Made by a program: the position numbers and the translations under genes
Part shown: in pieces, positions 1 to 10,892 of the stretch
Numbering within the stretch: the stretch's first letter is position 1
How the letters are laid out: the number at the start of each line of letters is the position of its first letter
The notes under the pieces: model-generated
Database searches by the model: none
The model's input: only the letters and a program-made list of their open reading frames with translations
What the model was told of the DNA's origin: nothing
NCBI GenBank assembly: GCA_010645155.1
Contig: CM021316.1
Span: 6,265,576-6,329,575 of the forward strand
DNA: 64,000 nt
Direction of reading: 5' to 3'
From: Tigriopus japonicus
Lineage: Eukaryota > Arthropoda > Copepoda > Harpacticoida > Harpacticidae

Positions 1-62
1 GTTAAGCCCTTTTTCAGCCGAAACTTTCGTTTTTGGTTATGAGCCTTTTCTGTCTATCATTA
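1..62. mobile_element. Truncated end of a hAT-like MITE
   Basis: The first 62 bases match the right end of the complete element at 6608-6899: the same run of GTTAAGCCCT, a TTCG-rich stretch, TTATGAGCC, and a terminus ending in ATCATTA. The element is cut by the window edge. The eight bases that follow (GTGTCAAC, 63-70) resemble the putative target duplications of the complete copy (ATGTCAAC and ACGTCAAT). No coding capacity is visible. Confidence 0.55.
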
Positions 63-493
63 GTGTCAACTGACTCGGATCATTTCATCAATGCCCATGC
101 TCATTCAAGACCACGCAAGGGCTCGGATTAGAAAATGTAAAAAATTTTAACATCTGTTTATTAACACTTTGTGATTTAAAACTGTAAATTGAAAACCGAA
201 AATTGTAGTGTTCATGATAGTCTTGCAGCGTCCACACGTTGGCTGCCGACTTCCTGTTGTTGGGATTTTCTGCCACAAAATGACTTGGGGAAAAATGCGC
301 TTCCTTGCCCTTTTGGGTGATTGTGAACTCTGTCAACATTGTTCATTAACTGATTTGATTTATCATTATCATCTATAAATTTCTACCCATCAAAAAATTG
401 ACGAATTGAACGAACGCTATTTTCGCTCTAATTCAATGTACTCTCTTTTGACCTGGCTCTAATTTGATTCGCTCTCTTATGAAGTGACTCTAA

Positions 494-690
494 GGCCGCA
501 TGTTAACGCACTTAATTCAAAAGCGAGAGTATACCAAAATCAAGTCGAATTAGCATTCGTCGAGTGTATACTCTCCCTAGCTGCTACGTTTCAAACACAG
601 GAGTTGTCACGAGTATATACTCGAGGCTGGTTAATCTGACTTGATTTTGTTTTGCTCTCGCTTTTGAATTAGGTGCGTTAACATGTGGCC
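494..690. mobile_element. Foldback (hairpin) MITE, 197 bp
   Basis: Two arms of about 80 bp (494-573 and 611-690) are reverse complements around a 37-nt loop. In the outer 36 bp (494-529 against 655-690) I count 34 matches, and the inner parts still align with several differences. The single strand would fold into one long hairpin. No ORF lies inside. Related GCTCT-rich words flank it on both sides (around 420-490 and 715-775), so the full element may be larger. I see no clear target duplication. Confidence 0.7.
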
Positions 691-1117
691 TAAGAAGGCC
701 ACATTTTTGAGCCGACACTATTTTGATTCGCTCTATTTTGTATACACTCTCTTTTGATCCGCTCTAATTTCATAGGATCCCTTTCCTTATGAAACTCTAA
801 ATATGTCGTGTAATTATTTTTTCTTCTATGGTTCTAATGCATCTGCAAAATTTCTTAAGATTTTTTGTGTGTGTTGGTAGAATGGTTTTAAAGTGCTTGA
901 CGTCTGCCACCTTAAAAACGCCTCGTTATTTCAAGGGATTTTACAAAATTACTTGGGCTAATGCAGTCGAAAGTTGTTCTGGTGTTAAAATAATAAAAAT
1001 TGAAAAGTATAAAATGTGACCAAAAAAGTTTAAGTTGCAGTACAGATTGTGTTTTACAGGTGTCATCTCAGCCTTCCTTCTATACATCGACTAAAACTTG
1101 TATTTATTCGTTTTCAG

Positions 1118-3494
1118 GTCAGCATGCCGTGTTGGTGAGCCAGATCTCTGTCGATCACACGGGCGAATTCGTCGGCTCTTGCTCGATTGATGGCAAAGTC
1201 ATGATTCGTGGCCTCTTAAGTCGCGATTTCAACCACACCTGCCAACTCAGTACGTCTCTTCGGGCCATCTCAATCGACCCCATTTATGCCCGCTCAGGCT
1301 CTGGACGTCGCTTTCTAACGGGTAACGAATCTTTAAATTGAGTAAACTGGAGATCAATAACGGATGTTGACCATTGACCCTAGGTGATGCCCATCGCGTG
1401 GCCTTGCACGAGAAAGGCGTTTTCACGGGATACAGCCAAACCGTGTTGAGCGAGGGCGAAGGACCGTATAATGTGATCAAATGGCGGGGACGATTTGCGG
1501 CCTGGTCTTGTCGCAAAGGTTTTCGAGTGTATGACGCTGTGTGTGGCAAAGTGATCAGTCTCATAAAGGTAGATATCACACCACGGGAGGATGTTCCCCC
1601 TCGAATCACGTGGTCGGATCAATTCCACTTGTACGTGGCTCATGGAGATTCTGTTCGAACTTGCTTGATCAAGCCGCGAGCGCCCGTTGTGAATGCGGCC
1701 AAAAACCCCAATGGGGATCTGCCTGATCATTATGTGGAAATTGTGTCTTCATTTTCAATCTCGGACTCTTGGGTGAGTGGAATAGCGCCTTTGGATGGTC
1801 TTCTGGTTCTGCTGACGGTTCCCAAGCAAAAGACGAAAGATAGCGTGATCATCAAACCCCAATTGAAAGTTGTTGAGCCGTTACTCAATGATTTTGTGGA
1901 AGTCTCAACGGATATCCTGAGCATTCAGGGTCACGAACGCTACGGACCAAAAGACTACCATCTTGAGAGTCTTGTGGATGACAAATTCTATTTCATCGTC
2001 TCACCACGCGATGTCGTTCTGGGTAAACCTCGTGATCCCGATGACCATGTTGATTGGTTACTTGACCATGAAAAATTCCAAGAAGCCTTGACTTGTGCCG
2101 AGAAACATGAACGAAATCTGAGACGACACAACGTTCTGGACGTGGGACGACTTTGTCTGGATCAATTGCTTTTGGCAGGGGATTTCGATCAAGCGGGATC
2201 ACTTTGCGTCCGGCTTTTTGGTCGAGACCGAGAATTATGGCAGAAAGAAGTCTACAAATTTACCCAATTGAACAATATGCGCGCCCTGGCTCCGTTTCTA
2301 CCCAAAGACAAGGACTTTCGACTGGATCCACAAATCTACGAGATGACGATATTTGAATTCATCAAGATGGACACCCCCGGTCTTTTGGAACTCATTCGTG
2401 AATGGGATCCCAGTCTTTACAGTATTACCGCTATCTCAAGTGCCTTAAGAGAGGCGTTACTTCTGTCGGAAACAGATTCCTATTTGAGACGAGCCGTGGC
2501 CACCATCGCGACACTGGAAGGTAATTATAACGAAGCCTTAGATCATTACCTGCGAATCGGCCATGAGGATGCATTTCAATTGATTCGCGAGTACGAGCTA
2601 TTTGATGATGTGTCATCTCGTGTGGCGGAGCTGATGACCTTAAACGACCCCCTGACATTGAAGCTGCTTTTTGAGCACATGGACCGATTGCCGACGGATC
2701 GGATCGTGGCTAATCTGGCAGGACACGAATCGCACTTGTTTAAATACCTGGATATGGTGCACGCAAAGGCTCCGGAAGAGGCCCGAAAATATCACGGCAC
2801 TCTAGTATCGCTCTACGCAGATTATTGTCCCAAGAAGCTCCTTCCATTCTTGAGGTCGTCAGACTCGTATCCAATTAACGAGGCTTTGGACATCTGTGAA
2901 ACTCGTGGACTGATTCCCGAGAAGATCTTCATCCTGGCGCGAATGGGAAACACTCGACAGGCTTTGCAGTTGATCACTAGTGAATTGGCCGATATCCATA
3001 AAGCTGTGGCGTTCTGCAAAGAACACGACGATGTGGATTTGTGGAAGGACCTCATCGAGTTCTCCCTTGATAAACCTTACTTTGTGAATGTATTGCTTCA
3101 TAACATTGGAACGCACGTAGATCCTCGTATCCTTATTCAAAGGATCGAGCACGGACGCGAGATTCCGGGATTGAGGAATTCTCTTGTCCAAATCATGCAC
3201 GATTATCGGCTTCAAGTTTCCCTTCAAGAGGGTTGTCAGAGGATTCTAGTTGCTGATTGCTTTAATTTGTTGCAGAAACAAGTTCGGGTTCAAACTCGGG
3301 GTTTGTGTCTTACAAAAGAAACCAAATGTGCTGGATGCAATCAGTTTCTTGTAGGACTCCCAAAGAGCCAGAGTCAAGATGTGATTGCTTTTCATTGTCG
3401 TCATAGCTTTCATTTCCAATGTTTAGGTGATATTAGTAAGTGCATGATTTGTCAGAGTGTTGGACCCAAGCAGGATCGATCGTCCTCACCGTAG
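1118..3494 (+). CDS. VPS41: VPS41, HOPS complex subunit (5' end missing)
   Basis: VPS41 is a subunit of the HOPS tethering complex, which drives fusion of late endosomes, lysosomes and autophagosomes. Two coding exons are visible, 1118-1321 and 1384-3494, joined by a 62-nt GT-AG intron; the phases agree (T-G-D-A-H-R across the junction). They encode about 771 residues against 854 in human. Order: the rest of the WD40/beta-propeller region (SCSIDGKV, WRGRFAAW), the conserved IVSPRDVV and DHVDWLLDHEKFQEAL segment, the clathrin-heavy-chain-type helical repeat (NIGTHVDPRILIQRI), and a C-terminal RING-H2 (CAGC, FHCRHSFHFQCL, CMIC). Exon 1118 begins in mid-codon, so one or more upstream exons (about 80 residues) are needed. 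I could not find them in 1-1117, which is mostly repeat. Identity is secure; the 5' structure is unresolved. Confidence 0.93.
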
Positions 3495-3500
3495 AAATGA

Positions 3501-3506
3501 AATAAA
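3501..3506 (+). terminator. Poly(A) signal of VPS41
   Basis: AATAAA begins 7 nt after the VPS41 stop codon. Cleavage 10-30 nt downstream would place the VPS41 3' end at about 3516-3540, next to the convergent PIGN gene. Confidence 0.6.
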
Positions 3507-3535
3507 ATCGCAGATATTAATGGACTGGCTTATTT

Positions 3536-3541
3536 TTTATT
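3536..3541 (-). terminator. Poly(A) signal of PIGN
   Basis: TTTATT on the plus strand is AATAAA on the minus strand, 7 nt beyond the PIGN stop codon. Cleavage downstream on the minus strand would fall at about 3505-3525, inside the VPS41 3' end region. Confidence 0.55.
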
Positions 3542-3547
3542 TTTAAA

Positions 3548-6289
3548 TTAATCTACGTTTGTCTTTCCAAAGACCATTTCAAAGTCTGTTTGGTCCAAGT
3601 TGAAATTACTATTGCCTTGTCGGGTTCTAAATTCCAGAAGTACTCTAGCTAGAACGAGAAATAATTGCAGAAATATCACGGTTCCTTCTGCAATAATGAA
3701 ATGTGAGAGTGAAGTTCCGATTTCGGCCCAACTTCCTTGATCCTTGACGAGAAAGAAAAAGTGAAGGCTCATCCAATCGGAGAATAGGAGAACCATTAAA
3801 AACATTGCTTTCCCGTCCAATCTCGTGATGGAGATCATAAGGTACATGAAGCAGGCCACCACCAGAAATGGAATCAGCACTTTAGACAAGAGTAATCCGC
3901 CCATTAGAAAGGGAGAAAACACGGAAACGAGGGTGGTGATGCTTTTAGGATCAAAGGTATTGAGACTAGCGATGTTCCCAGTGCCAAAAAAGGACACGAT
4001 GGAAAAGAAGAGGAACAAAAAAGATCGGAACACATCCCGAAAGTTGATCGCTTTACGCGGTTGGCTTGAATCCAGGGTGAATTCTAAAAGCTTCTGATGA
4101 TACACGTTTTCGTGGAACTCCATGAGAATGTAGATTCCCATGGTGGTGATGAGTGTGAGTAGAAATAGGCCTTCATAGGTAAGACTGAGTAGAATATAGG
4201 AACTCATGAGAGCCATGGACACTCTGAAAAGTCGCTCGAAAGCCTTGGAGGGCTTCATCAATGCTAAAGGAACTCCACCCAAGAACACGATCCATGACAC
4301 ACATTGAGCCATTGTCCTGTATTCCTGGAACAAGGAAATCCACGAGCACACCCCACTGACAATGAGGAATATAATTGAGCCGCTAAATACGGAAGTCTTG
4401 AACACTTTATGGGAGAACCAAGCTGACGCCAAACTTGAGCTCACACCAGCTAATAACACTAATACAGGATTGTGCTCCTTCATGACAGAAGGTTGGAAGG
4501 TGAAACCACACAATGCTAGGTTGCAGATTACCCAAGACATCTTCAAAGTCTTGGATTTGGTCTCCCCTTGAATGGCTTGAAGAATTGTGACCAGAATGAT
4601 GGCCAAACTCAACCAACGTCGATCGAAAAAGGCACAGATCAGGAGTTCGATGTTGACCAGTAAAACCAAAGGGGCAATCACTGGCAAAGACACTGCAGAC
4701 TGTGTGATCTTCATGCCAAACCATTCACTGAATAGAGCTCGAATCAAGATTACGGGAGTGATGTAATAAATGAAATAATGGTAAGGCACATTTTGGCACA
4801 GGGTCAGAAATCCGGCCAGTATCGGAAAGGCCAAGAAGAACAAGGAGAGAAATGGTGTGACTTGCGAATCACGGAGTTGAACGATGATTGAGAAATGCTT
4901 GATCACGGAAGTTAAGGTTAGTAAGATAAAAGAAATGTACGAAATGCTCGTGACCGCGAACAATTGGAATCGATAGTATTGGTGGTAGTATTGCACACCA
5001 TCGTAGCTCTGTTGCCATAGGTCGTCAGCCAGAGCTTGAGCTTTTTCGTACAAGTTCTTGCTCACTAATTGGCGAATTCGATCCACTTGAGATTGGAAAT
5101 GCATCTCATCCATCCCCGGGAATGACCGATGAAGAATTCGCGCCAATCGGAGTTGATCAAATCCGCTTTGGAGAACTCGAAATTGTTCAAACATTTGTTG
5201 AGCCACGGCTAGACTGGCTTTGATTTTGTGGTCCGGATTCATGTCCAGATAATCTACGGGCAATCGACCCACCGAGTTTTTGGGAATATTTGTCCCTAGC
5301 AAAACGGACATCAAAGGAGCCACATCGGCTTGTTCCACGTCTGATCGATACAAATGGTCCGTTTGCCAATACGATGGACTCGAACTCACCTGAGGATTAC
5401 TCGGAATGGGTCGTCGGACCCCCGCACCCCAAACCACTAAGGGTGTCTCGGTTTCATGAGCCATGCCCGCCCCATGAGAGCCCCAATCGGTCATGCCATG
5501 ATCGGCCGTGAACACAAAAGCCGTTCGACCGTCATGACGCCAATATCGATCGAACAAGTCGACCATCTTCTCAATGCCTCGATCGACTAAACGAATATTG
5601 CGTCGATATTCCGGCGAGCGAGGATTGTGTCGATGACCATTGGTATCACAGCCCAACAAATGCAAGAACAACACCACTCGCTCCTCTCTCAACTCCATTT
5701 GCAAAGTATGATTCTGATAAGCCTCTTCAAAGAAGGCTTCAACTTGATCGAAGACCCAAGTATCCAACCGGGTGAGATCTTGAGCCGAGAAGTCTTCCAG
5801 AGACGCCGGATACGATCGGGTTCGTACTCGATCCGAACTGGCTCCTCGAGCGAACATGGGTAAAATATCCGGACTGCCCCAAGCCCAAGTGTGACTCGAT
5901 TGATTAAAGACCGTGTCAAAATCCACCGGATTCTCTTGCCAACCCCTGGCAATGGCCGAAGGGTCCTCATACAGACCCCCAATCAGAGCTACGTGACCCG
6001 GTCGAGACTCCGTGGGCACGTGTGTGTGGGATACGCCCCACGCCCCCTCTCGTTCCATGATTAGGCGGAGGAAAGGCGTTAACGATTGGCCTTGGGTTTG
6101 ATCGAAGAAGGCATCGGCCCTCAGACCATCGGCCACGAACAGGACTAATCGACGAGCGGGACCGGGAAAATCCGGGGCGAAGGAGCGCGTGACCGGCACC
6201 ACGGGCGAGCGGAACCAGATATCGAACACCGAGCACAAGATGACCGAGTGGAACGCGAGAGACACCGAGAACAGCCAGGATGGACGCAT
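3548..6289 (-). CDS. PIGN: PIGN, GPI ethanolamine phosphate transferase 1
   Basis: PIGN is an ER-membrane enzyme that transfers ethanolamine phosphate from phosphatidylethanolamine to the first mannose of GPI-anchor precursors. This is a single uninterrupted 913-residue frame (human 931). An N-terminal membrane segment (about residues 5-24) precedes a luminal alkaline-phosphatase-like catalytic domain. It contains VLFVADGLRAD (metal-ligand Asp54), HVPTESRPGHV (the Thr93 position is the expected nucleophile), GCDTNGHRHNP and FTADHGMTDWGSHG (remaining metal ligands). From about residue 435 a chain of hydrophobic segments forms the PigN C-terminal membrane region. The ATG at 6289 gives the expected N-terminus. 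The lack of introns is notable beside its multi-exon neighbours; retrocopy origin is possible, but the frame is intact. The stop lies 53 nt from the convergent VPS41 stop. Confidence 0.95.
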   Translation of the reverse strand: MRPSWLFSVSLAFHSVILCSVFDIWFRSPVVPVTRSFAPDFPGPARRLVLFVADGLRADAFFDQTQGQSLTPFLRLIMEREGAWGVSHTHVPTESRPGHVALIGGLYEDPSAIARGWQENPVDFDTVFNQSSHTWAWGSPDILPMFARGASSDRVRTRSYPASLEDFSAQDLTRLDTWVFDQVEAFFEEAYQNHTLQMELREERVVLFLHLLGCDTNGHRHNPRSPEYRRNIRLVDRGIEKMVDLFDRYWRHDGRTAFVFTADHGMTDWGSHGAGMAHETETPLVVWGAGVRRPIPSNPQVSSSPSYWQTDHLYRSDVEQADVAPLMSVLLGTNIPKNSVGRLPVDYLDMNPDHKIKASLAVAQQMFEQFRVLQSGFDQLRLARILHRSFPGMDEMHFQSQVDRIRQLVSKNLYEKAQALADDLWQQSYDGVQYYHQYYRFQLFAVTSISYISFILLTLTSVIKHFSIIVQLRDSQVTPFLSLFFLAFPILAGFLTLCQNVPYHYFIYYITPVILIRALFSEWFGMKITQSAVSLPVIAPLVLLVNIELLICAFFDRRWLSLAIILVTILQAIQGETKSKTLKMSWVICNLALCGFTFQPSVMKEHNPVLVLLAGVSSSLASAWFSHKVFKTSVFSGSIIFLIVSGVCSWISLFQEYRTMAQCVSWIVFLGGVPLALMKPSKAFERLFRVSMALMSSYILLSLTYEGLFLLTLITTMGIYILMEFHENVYHQKLLEFTLDSSQPRKAINFRDVFRSFLFLFFSIVSFFGTGNIASLNTFDPKSITTLVSVFSPFLMGGLLLSKVLIPFLVVACFMYLMISITRLDGKAMFLMVLLFSDWMSLHFFFLVKDQGSWAEIGTSLSHFIIAEGTVIFLQLFLVLARVLLEFRTRQGNSNFNLDQTDFEMVFGKTNVD

Positions 6290-6607
6290 TGTGGATCATC
6301 AGAGATTAGGGAGGGATCACTCAGGAGGAGAAAATTGAGCTAAGGCGGCGCGTCCTCCATGGCTCTTAGTCTTAATCTCTGAAGTCGGAATTGGACTCGT
6401 TTGTTTATTAGAAAAATAAACAAACAGTATTCAGGGTGCTCAATTTCAGTAAACGAAACATGAACTGTTTTTCTGTCATTTGTCTTCTTTTACACACCCT
6501 TTGATGTTAATCTAAACTAAAAATAAGTGATTTTTAGAATTAAATTCTTATTTGATTGCTTGAAATCAAAATGTCAGTCATTTCCATGGGGGTTACACTA
6601 TGTCAAC

Positions 6608-6899
6608 TAGTGATGGACCAAAAGCGCTTTCGGCCGAAATTTCGGTTTCGGTTTCGGTTATGCCTACCGAAACCGAAAGCAGACATGCACTATAAAGGAC
6701 GGAGTTTGACTACAAAATCGAAAAAAATTCGTCCAAAAACCACTGAAATTCAAGTTTCCCGATTTTTCAAAATCTACGCCCTACCCAACATCGAGCACAT
6801 GCGCAATTTAATTTTTAATTAAATTGCTAAGTCAGCTGCTTTCGGTTTCGGTTAAGCCCTCTTTCTGTTTCGATTATGAGCCCTTTCGTCCCATCACTA
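6608..6899. mobile_element. hAT-like MITE, 292 bp
   Basis: The element starts TAGTGATGGACCAAAAG and ends CTTTCGTCCCATCACTA, terminal inverted repeats with 14 of 17 matches. The flanking 8-mers ATGTCAAC (6600-6607) and ACGTCAAT (6900-6907) agree at 6 of 8 positions, as expected for an aged hAT target duplication. The interior has runs of TTTCGG/CCGAAA and no believable ORF. It lies in the 792-bp spacer between the divergent PIGN and NOP9 genes, which must also hold both promoters. I see no convincing TATA box there. Confidence 0.65.
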
Positions 6900-7081
6900 A
6901 CGTCAATCAATGCCTTGACGTCTTTTCCATTCAAATTGTGATAGATTGGTCACCTCACTTCTCGTGTGTCTTGTCTATGTTGACAAACACACGTGGGTCA
7001 TTTTTCTCCTTCCACAGCGCCGTTCGTTGAACGCGATATCCTCCCATTTGTGAATCGAAGCCATCCTGAGCGATTCGGACC

Positions 7082-10000
7082 ATGGAGCGTCCGACCGATT
7101 ATCAACCGAAGAAGAAAAAGTCCAAGAAGAGCTATATCCAAAAAGCTCGTCGTTATGGCGTTCGCGGGATCTTAGGTCGGGGTCGTCAAATCGATCAAGA
7201 CACCTATGACTATTTCGTTCGAGTCCTAGACACGCTCAATCGGGAAGCTTGGGATGATGAGGAAGGCCAAGGTGAGTGAGTAATGCGGACGAACCAATAA
7301 CAAAAATACACAAATGCAAACGATGGTGATGATAACCACGACGTATTTGATTACTTTGTCCAGCCATGTTCATGGAGAATGTGTTCCAACAAACCGAAGG
7401 TGAAGAATGGACCTTATGCGGTAATCAACTGTGTTCTCGCGTTCTCGAGAAGTTACTCCCCTATGCCAAAGCGGGCGTGCGCGAACGATTTATGACGGCT
7501 TTAGCTCAAGATTTGCGGCTGACTTGCACGGATGCCTTTTCTTCGCACATTTTGGAGCGACTGCTTTTACTGGCCTGTTTCGCCCCTCCCGCCGATGGCG
7601 ATGACGATTTCCGGACGTTTGCCGGGATTTGGGTGCTCAAAGTGGCCAAGTTCGTCATCAACAATTGGGACGATTTCTGTCCGGATGTTTACGCGAGTCA
7701 CATTCTTCGAACGGTGTTCCAATGCCTAAGCGGCACCAAATTACCCGTGAATGTCTTGCGAAGTCGCCATTCGCGCGATCAAGTAGCCGGCATCGACAAA
7801 TCGGATACATTCAAAGATTTCGAGCCCACCCCCGAGAGCTTAGAAGTCTTGAAATTGGCTAATGTCAAGGTTAAACTAATGCAGAATCGAGACGAGGTAT
7901 TGAGCACGGATGCGGCCGCCGGCGTAGTGTCCACATTGGTCACGATTCTCTGCCGCAAAATGCCCGCTAGTGGGCGTGATCTGGCCCAAGAACTACTCGA
8001 CCATGTACTTCCCCGGGATTTGGTTGATGACGTACCGGTGGTTTTTCAGTCGGAAGGTTTATCTCGACTCCTCGAAGCCCTAATTAGTGAGGGTCCGGCC
8101 GAATTGGTCCATCAGATTCATGCCCTTTTCTTCAAGGATAAGATGAGTCTTCTCGCTCGGCATCCCTCAGCCAATTTTGCCGTTCAAAAACTTCTGACTG
8201 CCTGCCCGGATAAAGCTACGGTAGGAATGGTCTTGATTGATGCGTTAGGTAAGTGGTATAATGAGCGAACTATGGTTATTTCTAGTTTGATGAATGGTAT
8301 GGAGAGGAACTTGACGGTCAAATTGAGGAAATATTATCTTCGGGAAATACCGGGGTGATCCTAAATATAGCCAAGACGTGCCATAAGCTGTCATCCAAGC
8401 AAGCTCACTTCCTCGTGGTAAGAGTTTTCAATTTTGAGAACATGTTTCGGATGGCGAGAATCATTTTCACGTGCATAACAAACAGTTCGTCACGTAGAGT
8501 GTTTCCGATTTTTTAAGAAGTTTACGTTTGTGTTACGTTAGCTAATTTTGCCCAGAGGGCTAACACTCTAGTTTTGATCATTCATTAGGAAAGGGTGCGC
8601 GAAGGAAATTCGTTGTGCTGAAATCAACAGAAAATACCATTTCTAGACATTTGAGCATTGTTTTTGTCGCACAAAAGTACATTGTTTACTTTACTCCTTG
8701 GGTTAAAGGGAAAAAATGTACGACAAACACGTGTTTTGTGGGTTTCACTGTCTTCCTACAACATACCACTTTGAGGTCACGTTGCATAAAATATTGTTCA
8801 ATTTCAGTTACTTTACAAAAAAATGGTAGGAATATCTTTTTTTGGGGGAAAATGTTTTAAAGCTTTACCTAAAATGAGCGGTTTTGTACACACCAGTTAG
8901 GGCAAAAATATGGGCGAGTTTAATTTTCTCTGAAATAAGTCATGATAAGGGCCATTGGTATAACGATTTTTCATTAATCTTTTTAGTTCTCATCTTACTT
9001 CAATTGTTGTCATAGAAGTTGCAACAACAAGACAGTTTCAAAAAAATTGAAACAGTTGAGTTTTTTTAAGTTTGAAAACAAATACAGGAAAATATGCCAA
9101 ATGTGTTTTATCAATAAAACGTTAAATGCTCTCAAAACTTCAACTAATCTTGAATTGAATTCGCAAAGCCAAAATCGGAGGCACGTCATTTTGGTAGATC
9201 TCTTCGTTGTTTTTTTTAAAATTCCGCTGCCAATTTTTGTCATTTACAAACCACGGTGATTAAAATGACTGATCGAGCTTATTTTGAAAGTCGTAAAGAA
9301 AATGCGCAAGGCAACCCTGGCCAAAAAAAGGAGTGACTTTTAGTTCATTTCATCATTCAAAGTTAGTCATGAATGGGTGCAATAACTCAATTTTAAAAGC
9401 CAATGCTTTTTTATCTTACACGGAATGGTCCTTTTCGGCCCAATCAAAAAGGCTCTTGAATAAAGAAGTTTGTTGCACAGCTTTTATGTTGCGAACGGTC
9501 AAAAACCTCACTTGATCAACCATTTAAACCACTGTTCGTTTTTCCTTGTAGACGTTGTTAAGCTCTTGGTAACGAATCTTTCCAAAGATAGAGTTTTGAG
9601 GCAATTATGTCCTCGACTAATGCCTTTTTCCTGCATCTTTATTTAGGCCTTGATGAAAGCTTTGCATTGCTATGAGCCTGTGGATCATCAAACCAAGCTC
9701 GTTCCTTTGCTCGTTCATCTTCGAACGAAAGAAGCCATGGAAGAAACCGCAGATCGAATGACCGTTCACATTCACGGCTCATTGATTCTGCAAGAATTGC
9801 TCCAGTTCTCCAAACCGATCAAAGCTGTGTCCTCTTTATTGGCCATGGAATCCTCAGCTCTGAGGAACTTATTGAGCGATCCCAAGGGAAATTATGTCAC
9901 CCAGACATTCATGACCAGTCCCACAGTGGGTGAGAAAAGTCGCGAAGCTTTGGTGAAATCACTAAACGTGAGTAGGTTTTTGATCTTTGTTAACTAGCAA

Positions 10001-10892
10001 CATGTTCGATTTCCCAAATTGGTTTAATCCGGTTGCAAATTGAAATTGTCTGTACCATTTGCTCTTTTTTCTGAAGCTTAGAGGCTCGTAAGAGCATTCA
10101 AAACATGTGTCGTCAAGCCAGAAACAACCATTTCGCTTTGAATGTAAGCTTATTTCTTTTGAAACTCTAAAACATGTGTTGCACGGTAATGTGGAATAGA
10201 ACCAATGTTGAGCAATTTCAAAAAAGACTATATTTCAAATTCGATATACACTCAACTCTCTATTAAGTGAAAAAAAACGCGGTTGAGTTGGAAACTGTAT
10301 GTATTTACTTTTTCCAAAAAGCGACTTGTTTTCGAGTCGAAACAAATGCTCATTCAAAAGTGATGGCTGTAAACGAATTAAGTATGTTTTGATTTACTCT
10401 TAGGGAGAGTTGGTTGCCATGGCTTGCTCAAAGCACGGTTCCCGATCTATGGATGCTATTTGGAGCAAATCCTCTTTAAAGACCAAGGAAATTGTGGCAT
10501 CAGAGTTGGCGCAAAAAGAGCCGCTATTAAATAGCAATCAATTTGGCAAGTTCATCGCACAGAACTGCGCTCTCTCGTCGTTTAAGAGAGCCAGAGATGA
10601 ATGGAAAACGAATCTGTTGCGAACGGACAAAAAGCGAGATATGTTCCAAGACATCATTGGTGATTTGGTCGAAACAAATCCAAAAAGCAACTCCAAGGCA
10701 AAGACCAACATCGAGGAACCGAGCTCTTCCAACCCCAAAAAGGAGAAGAAGAAACGCAAAAAGACCGATTTGGCTGAAGAAATTCTCGCCTTGGACGAGG
10801 ACACCCCAACCAATAATCCCCAGGAGGAAGAAACAAGTCCTAAAAAGAAGAAGAAGAAAAGGAAAGCTAAATCGTATTTGGATGATCTGTAA
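7082..10892 (+). CDS. NOP9: NOP9, nucleolar Pumilio-repeat protein
   Basis: NOP9 is a nucleolar RNA-binding protein with Pumilio-like repeats, needed for 18S rRNA maturation. I reconstruct six exons: 7082-7271, 7364-8248, 8305-8417, 9647-9967, 10084-10143 and 10404-10892. All phases agree and the product is 685 residues (human 636). Matching family segments are LTCTDAFSSHILERLL, ARHPSANFAVQKLL, LMKALHCYEP (human LLEAFHCAEP), ADRMTVHIHGSLILQELL, SDPKGNYVTQTFMTSPTV and VAMACSKHGSRSMDAIW. The N-terminus is Lys/Arg-rich, and the last ~60 residues are a Lys-rich nucleolar tail. Exon 3 is easily missed: the frame reads through its 56-nt intron (donor GTAAGT at 8249) for 36 codons, but only the spliced form restores the conserved helix and its length. 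The acceptor at 8303-8304 was chosen by phase. Confidence 0.9.
8418..9646 (+). other. NOP9 intron 3 (1.2 kb)
   Basis: AT-rich intron, GT to AG. A short CAGAGGGCTAACACTCTAG motif near 8554 resembles the ends of the MITE at 42726-43014 but has no partner. I see nothing else of note. Confidence 0.6.

Noticed and set aside
88..339. 83-codon minus frame upstream of VPS41, less AT-rich than its surroundings
   Set aside because: I recognise no family, no clean donor site follows it, and one frame of this length is expected by chance. It might be an exon of a divergent gene; transcripts would decide.
9552..9568. 17-nt micro-exon that would fix the NOP9 phase between exons 2 and 4
   Set aside because: The exon at 8305-8417 restores both phase and conserved sequence, so the micro-exon is not needed.
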